A stretch of DNA of 51,515 nucleotides, taken from the NCBI RefSeq assembly GCF_002902685.1, contig NZ_PPRN01000035.1, positions 1-51,515 on the forward strand. The letters run 5' to 3'. Of this stretch, positions 49,945-51,515 are shown one piece after another. This DNA is from Staphylococcus pettenkoferi. GTDB lineage: Bacteria > Bacillota > Bacilli > Staphylococcales > Staphylococcaceae. The notes beneath the pieces are model-generated. The model was given only the letters and a program-made list of their open reading frames with translations. It was not told the DNA's origin and searched no databases. Both the position numbers and the translations under genes were made by a program. The first letter of the stretch is position 1. Each line of letters begins with the position of its first letter.

Positions 49945-50787
49945 ATGTCTCAACTTTTACAAGAAAGAAAAAATACCAAGGTCGCACAACGACTTTCAGA
50001 CTTCAATCAAACAGAAGCGCAACCATCATCAAAAAATATCGTTTATTCCACACAGAATTTAGATTTATGGTACGGTGACTATCACGCTTTGAAGAATATT
50101 AGCTTAGATATTGAGGAGAACACGATTACAGCGATTATCGGTCCTTCAGGTTGTGGTAAATCAACATATATCAAAGCGTTGAACCGTATGGTCGAACTCG
50201 TACCATCTGTTAAGACAGCGGGTAAGATTTACTATCGTGAACAAAATATCTTTGATCGTCAATTACCTGTTGAGAAACTCAGAACGAAAGTAGGAATGGT
50301 CTTCCAACATCCAAACCCATTCCCTAAATCGATTTACGACAATGTAACTTACGGACCTAAAATGCACGGTATCAAGGATAAAAAGACGCTCGATGCCATC
50401 GTCGAAAAGTCGTTGAAAGATGCCGCAGTGTGGGATGAAGTGAAAGACAAACTTAATCGTAATGCGTACAGCCTATCTGGTGGTCAGCAGCAACGTGTGT
50501 GTATTGCACGAACGCTCGCCATTCAACCTGATGTGATACTCATGGATGAGCCTACATCTGCACTAGATCCCATTTCAACTCTAAAGATTGAAGAGCTCGT
50601 TCAAACGTTGAAAGAAGACTATACAATTATCATGGTGACACATAACATGCAACAAGCAGCGCGTGTATCTGATCGTACCGCTTTCTTCCTCAACGGTTAC
50701 GTCAATGAGTATAACGATACAGATAAATTGTTCTCGCATCCTGTCGATAAGGAGACAGAAGATTACATTTCAGGAAGATTTGGTTAA
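49945..50787 (+). CDS. pstB: Phosphate ABC transporter ATPase PstB
   Basis: A 280-residue ABC ATPase. Walker A is GPSGCGKST, the Q loop [12 protein letters not shown] is the PstB signature, the ABC signature is LSGGQQQR, Walker B is [12 protein letters not shown] and the switch His is in VTHNM. The N-terminal 30 residues ([14 protein letters not shown]) are an extension outside the ABC fold. It energises PstCA. phoU begins after two bases. Confidence 0.95.
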   Translation: MSQLLQERKNTKVAQRLSDFNQTEAQPSSKNIVYSTQNLDLWYGDYHALKNISLDIEENTITAIIGPSGCGKSTYIKALNRMVELVPSVKTAGKIYYREQNIFDRQLPVEKLRTKVGMVFQHPNPFPKSIYDNVTYGPKMHGIKDKKTLDAIVEKSLKDAAVWDEVKDKLNRNAYSLSGGQQQRVCIARTLAIQPDVILMDEPTSALDPISTLKIEELVQTLKEDYTIIMVTHNMQQAARVSDRTAFFLNGYVNEYNDTDKLFSHPVDKETEDYISGRFG

Positions 50788-50788
50788 T

Positions 50789-51427
50789 ATGATGACAATT
50801 CGTTCACAATATGAGGCGGATATTGATGCTTTGCACCACAAACTGAGACGAATGGGTCTACGTGTTTATAGCAGTATCACAAGAGCCATTCAATCGCTGG
50901 ATGACAATGATAAAACACGTGCACGCCAAGTGATTGCAAAAGATCAATTGATTAATCAGCTAGAGACAGATATTAATGAAAGTGTCGTTCTGCTTATTCT
51001 AAAACAACAACCTGTAGCATCAGACTTAAGATTAGTGCTCGCTGCGTTAAAGATTGCGAACGAACTTGAGCGTATAGGTGACAACGCTGCGAACATTGCA
51101 CATATTCGTTTACGAACGCGTATCGATGATGAATATGTGTTGAAGCGCTTAGAAGCAATGGGGCAGTTAAGCCTATTAATGTTAGAGGATCTTGATACGG
51201 CTAACAAGGGTAAAGAACTGTCTTTAGTAGAAGAAATTATTCAACGCGACCAAGATATTGATGACCTTTACACACACATTATTAATATTACGTATTTAAT
51301 CGATAACGATCCTTACGTGGCAGGGCAAGCCCATCTCGCTGCACGCTCTTTAGAACGCATCGGGGATCACATAGGCAACATTGCTGAAAATATTCTTTAT
51401 TATTACACGGGAGAACTTAATAAATAA
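50789..51427 (+). CDS. phoU: Phosphate signalling protein PhoU
   Basis: A 212-residue all-helical protein with two three-helix PhoU repeats, each with the metal-binding ERIGD motif (LERIGDNAANIAH and LERIGDHIGNIAE). It links Pst transport to PhoR and represses the Pho regulon when phosphate is ample. Start ATG 50789 follows pstB closely; a second in-frame ATG is at 50792. It ends the operon before a strong terminator. Confidence 0.95.
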   Translation: MMTIRSQYEADIDALHHKLRRMGLRVYSSITRAIQSLDDNDKTRARQVIAKDQLINQLETDINESVVLLILKQQPVASDLRLVLAALKIANELERIGDNAANIAHIRLRTRIDDEYVLKRLEAMGQLSLLMLEDLDTANKGKELSLVEEIIQRDQDIDDLYTHIINITYLIDNDPYVAGQAHLAARSLERIGDHIGNIAENILYYYTGELNK

Positions 51428-51460
51428 AGGCTCCTTGTCAATAACGGTTGGTGAGGGTCA

Positions 51461-51502
51461 AACGCACTAAGCAACTTTATTATGTTGTTTGGTGCGTTTT
51501 TT
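51461..51502 (+). terminator. Terminator of pstSCAB-phoU
   Basis: AACGCACTAAGCAAC (51461-51475) pairs with GTTGTTTGGTGCGTT (51484-51498) with G-U pairs, then T residues. Confidence 0.88.
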
Positions 51503-51515
51503 ATATTCACTTACG

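Overview
The window is ordinary-looking chromosome of a Staphylococcus species. The evidence is gene content and order: dfrA beside a FakB2-type DegV protein, msrA/msrB/crr, ctpA, murG, a PAP2 phosphatase, arlRS, odhAB, brnQ, telA/xpaC, cspA, an eight-gene lysine operon, cvfB and pstSCAB-phoU. The proteins resemble S. aureus proteins closely but are not identical. By eye the base composition is a little richer in G+C than S. aureus. I do not name a species. There is no phage, insertion sequence, CRISPR array, tRNA or rRNA in the window.

Layout. 1-8.0 kb: an NAD(P)-binding SDR protein, a double dynamin-like GTPase, a 5'-3' exonuclease, an RNase HI-like protein, a small alpha/beta hydrolase, and a queuosine-precursor transporter behind a translational preQ1-I riboswitch. 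8.0-18.1 kb: a long + strand run with a small zinc-finger protein, cvfC, a bacilliredoxin, thyA, dfrA, fakB2, msrA, msrB, crr, a YozE protein, ctpA, a GNAT, murG and a PAP2 phosphatase. 18.2-18.7 kb is non-coding but holds a minus-strand sRNA gene that I read as isrR, the Fur-controlled iron-sparing sRNA, with a consensus promoter covered by two Fur boxes. 18.8-25.1 kb: arlRS, then odhAB behind a CcpA-type cre site. 25.4-31.2 kb: a small membrane protein, a VOC protein, a DUF6501 protein, a MoxR-type ATPase with its VWA partner, and brnQ. 31.4-33.5 kb (minus): telA, xpaC and acyP. 33.7-34.5 kb: a DUF1033 protein, and cspA with a long structured leader. 34.5-43.2 kb (minus): lysC-asd-dapA-dapB-dapD-M20 deacetylase-alr2-lysA under a lysine riboswitch. 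43.9-45.5 kb (minus): an ABC-F ATPase. 45.6-46.5 kb: cvfB. 46.8-51.5 kb: pstSCAB-phoU behind a Pho box.

How the parts connect. Folate and one-carbon metabolism (thyA, dfrA) is adjacent to thiol and methionine-sulfoxide repair (bacilliredoxin, msrA, msrB). The lysine operon makes the cell-wall amino acid by the N-acetyl-diaminopimelate route, has no dapF, and carries a second alanine-racemase-like gene. odhAB, isrR and the cre site are all tied to control of respiratory and TCA metabolism.

The less expected material is in the intergenic regions. There is a family of diverged, inverted-repeat-ended non-coding elements near 7.7, 43.6 and possibly 46.7 kb. A structured 330-base gap lies upstream of ctpA, and an unexplained regulatory gap interrupts the lysine operon. 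I did not find a new defence or mobile system.
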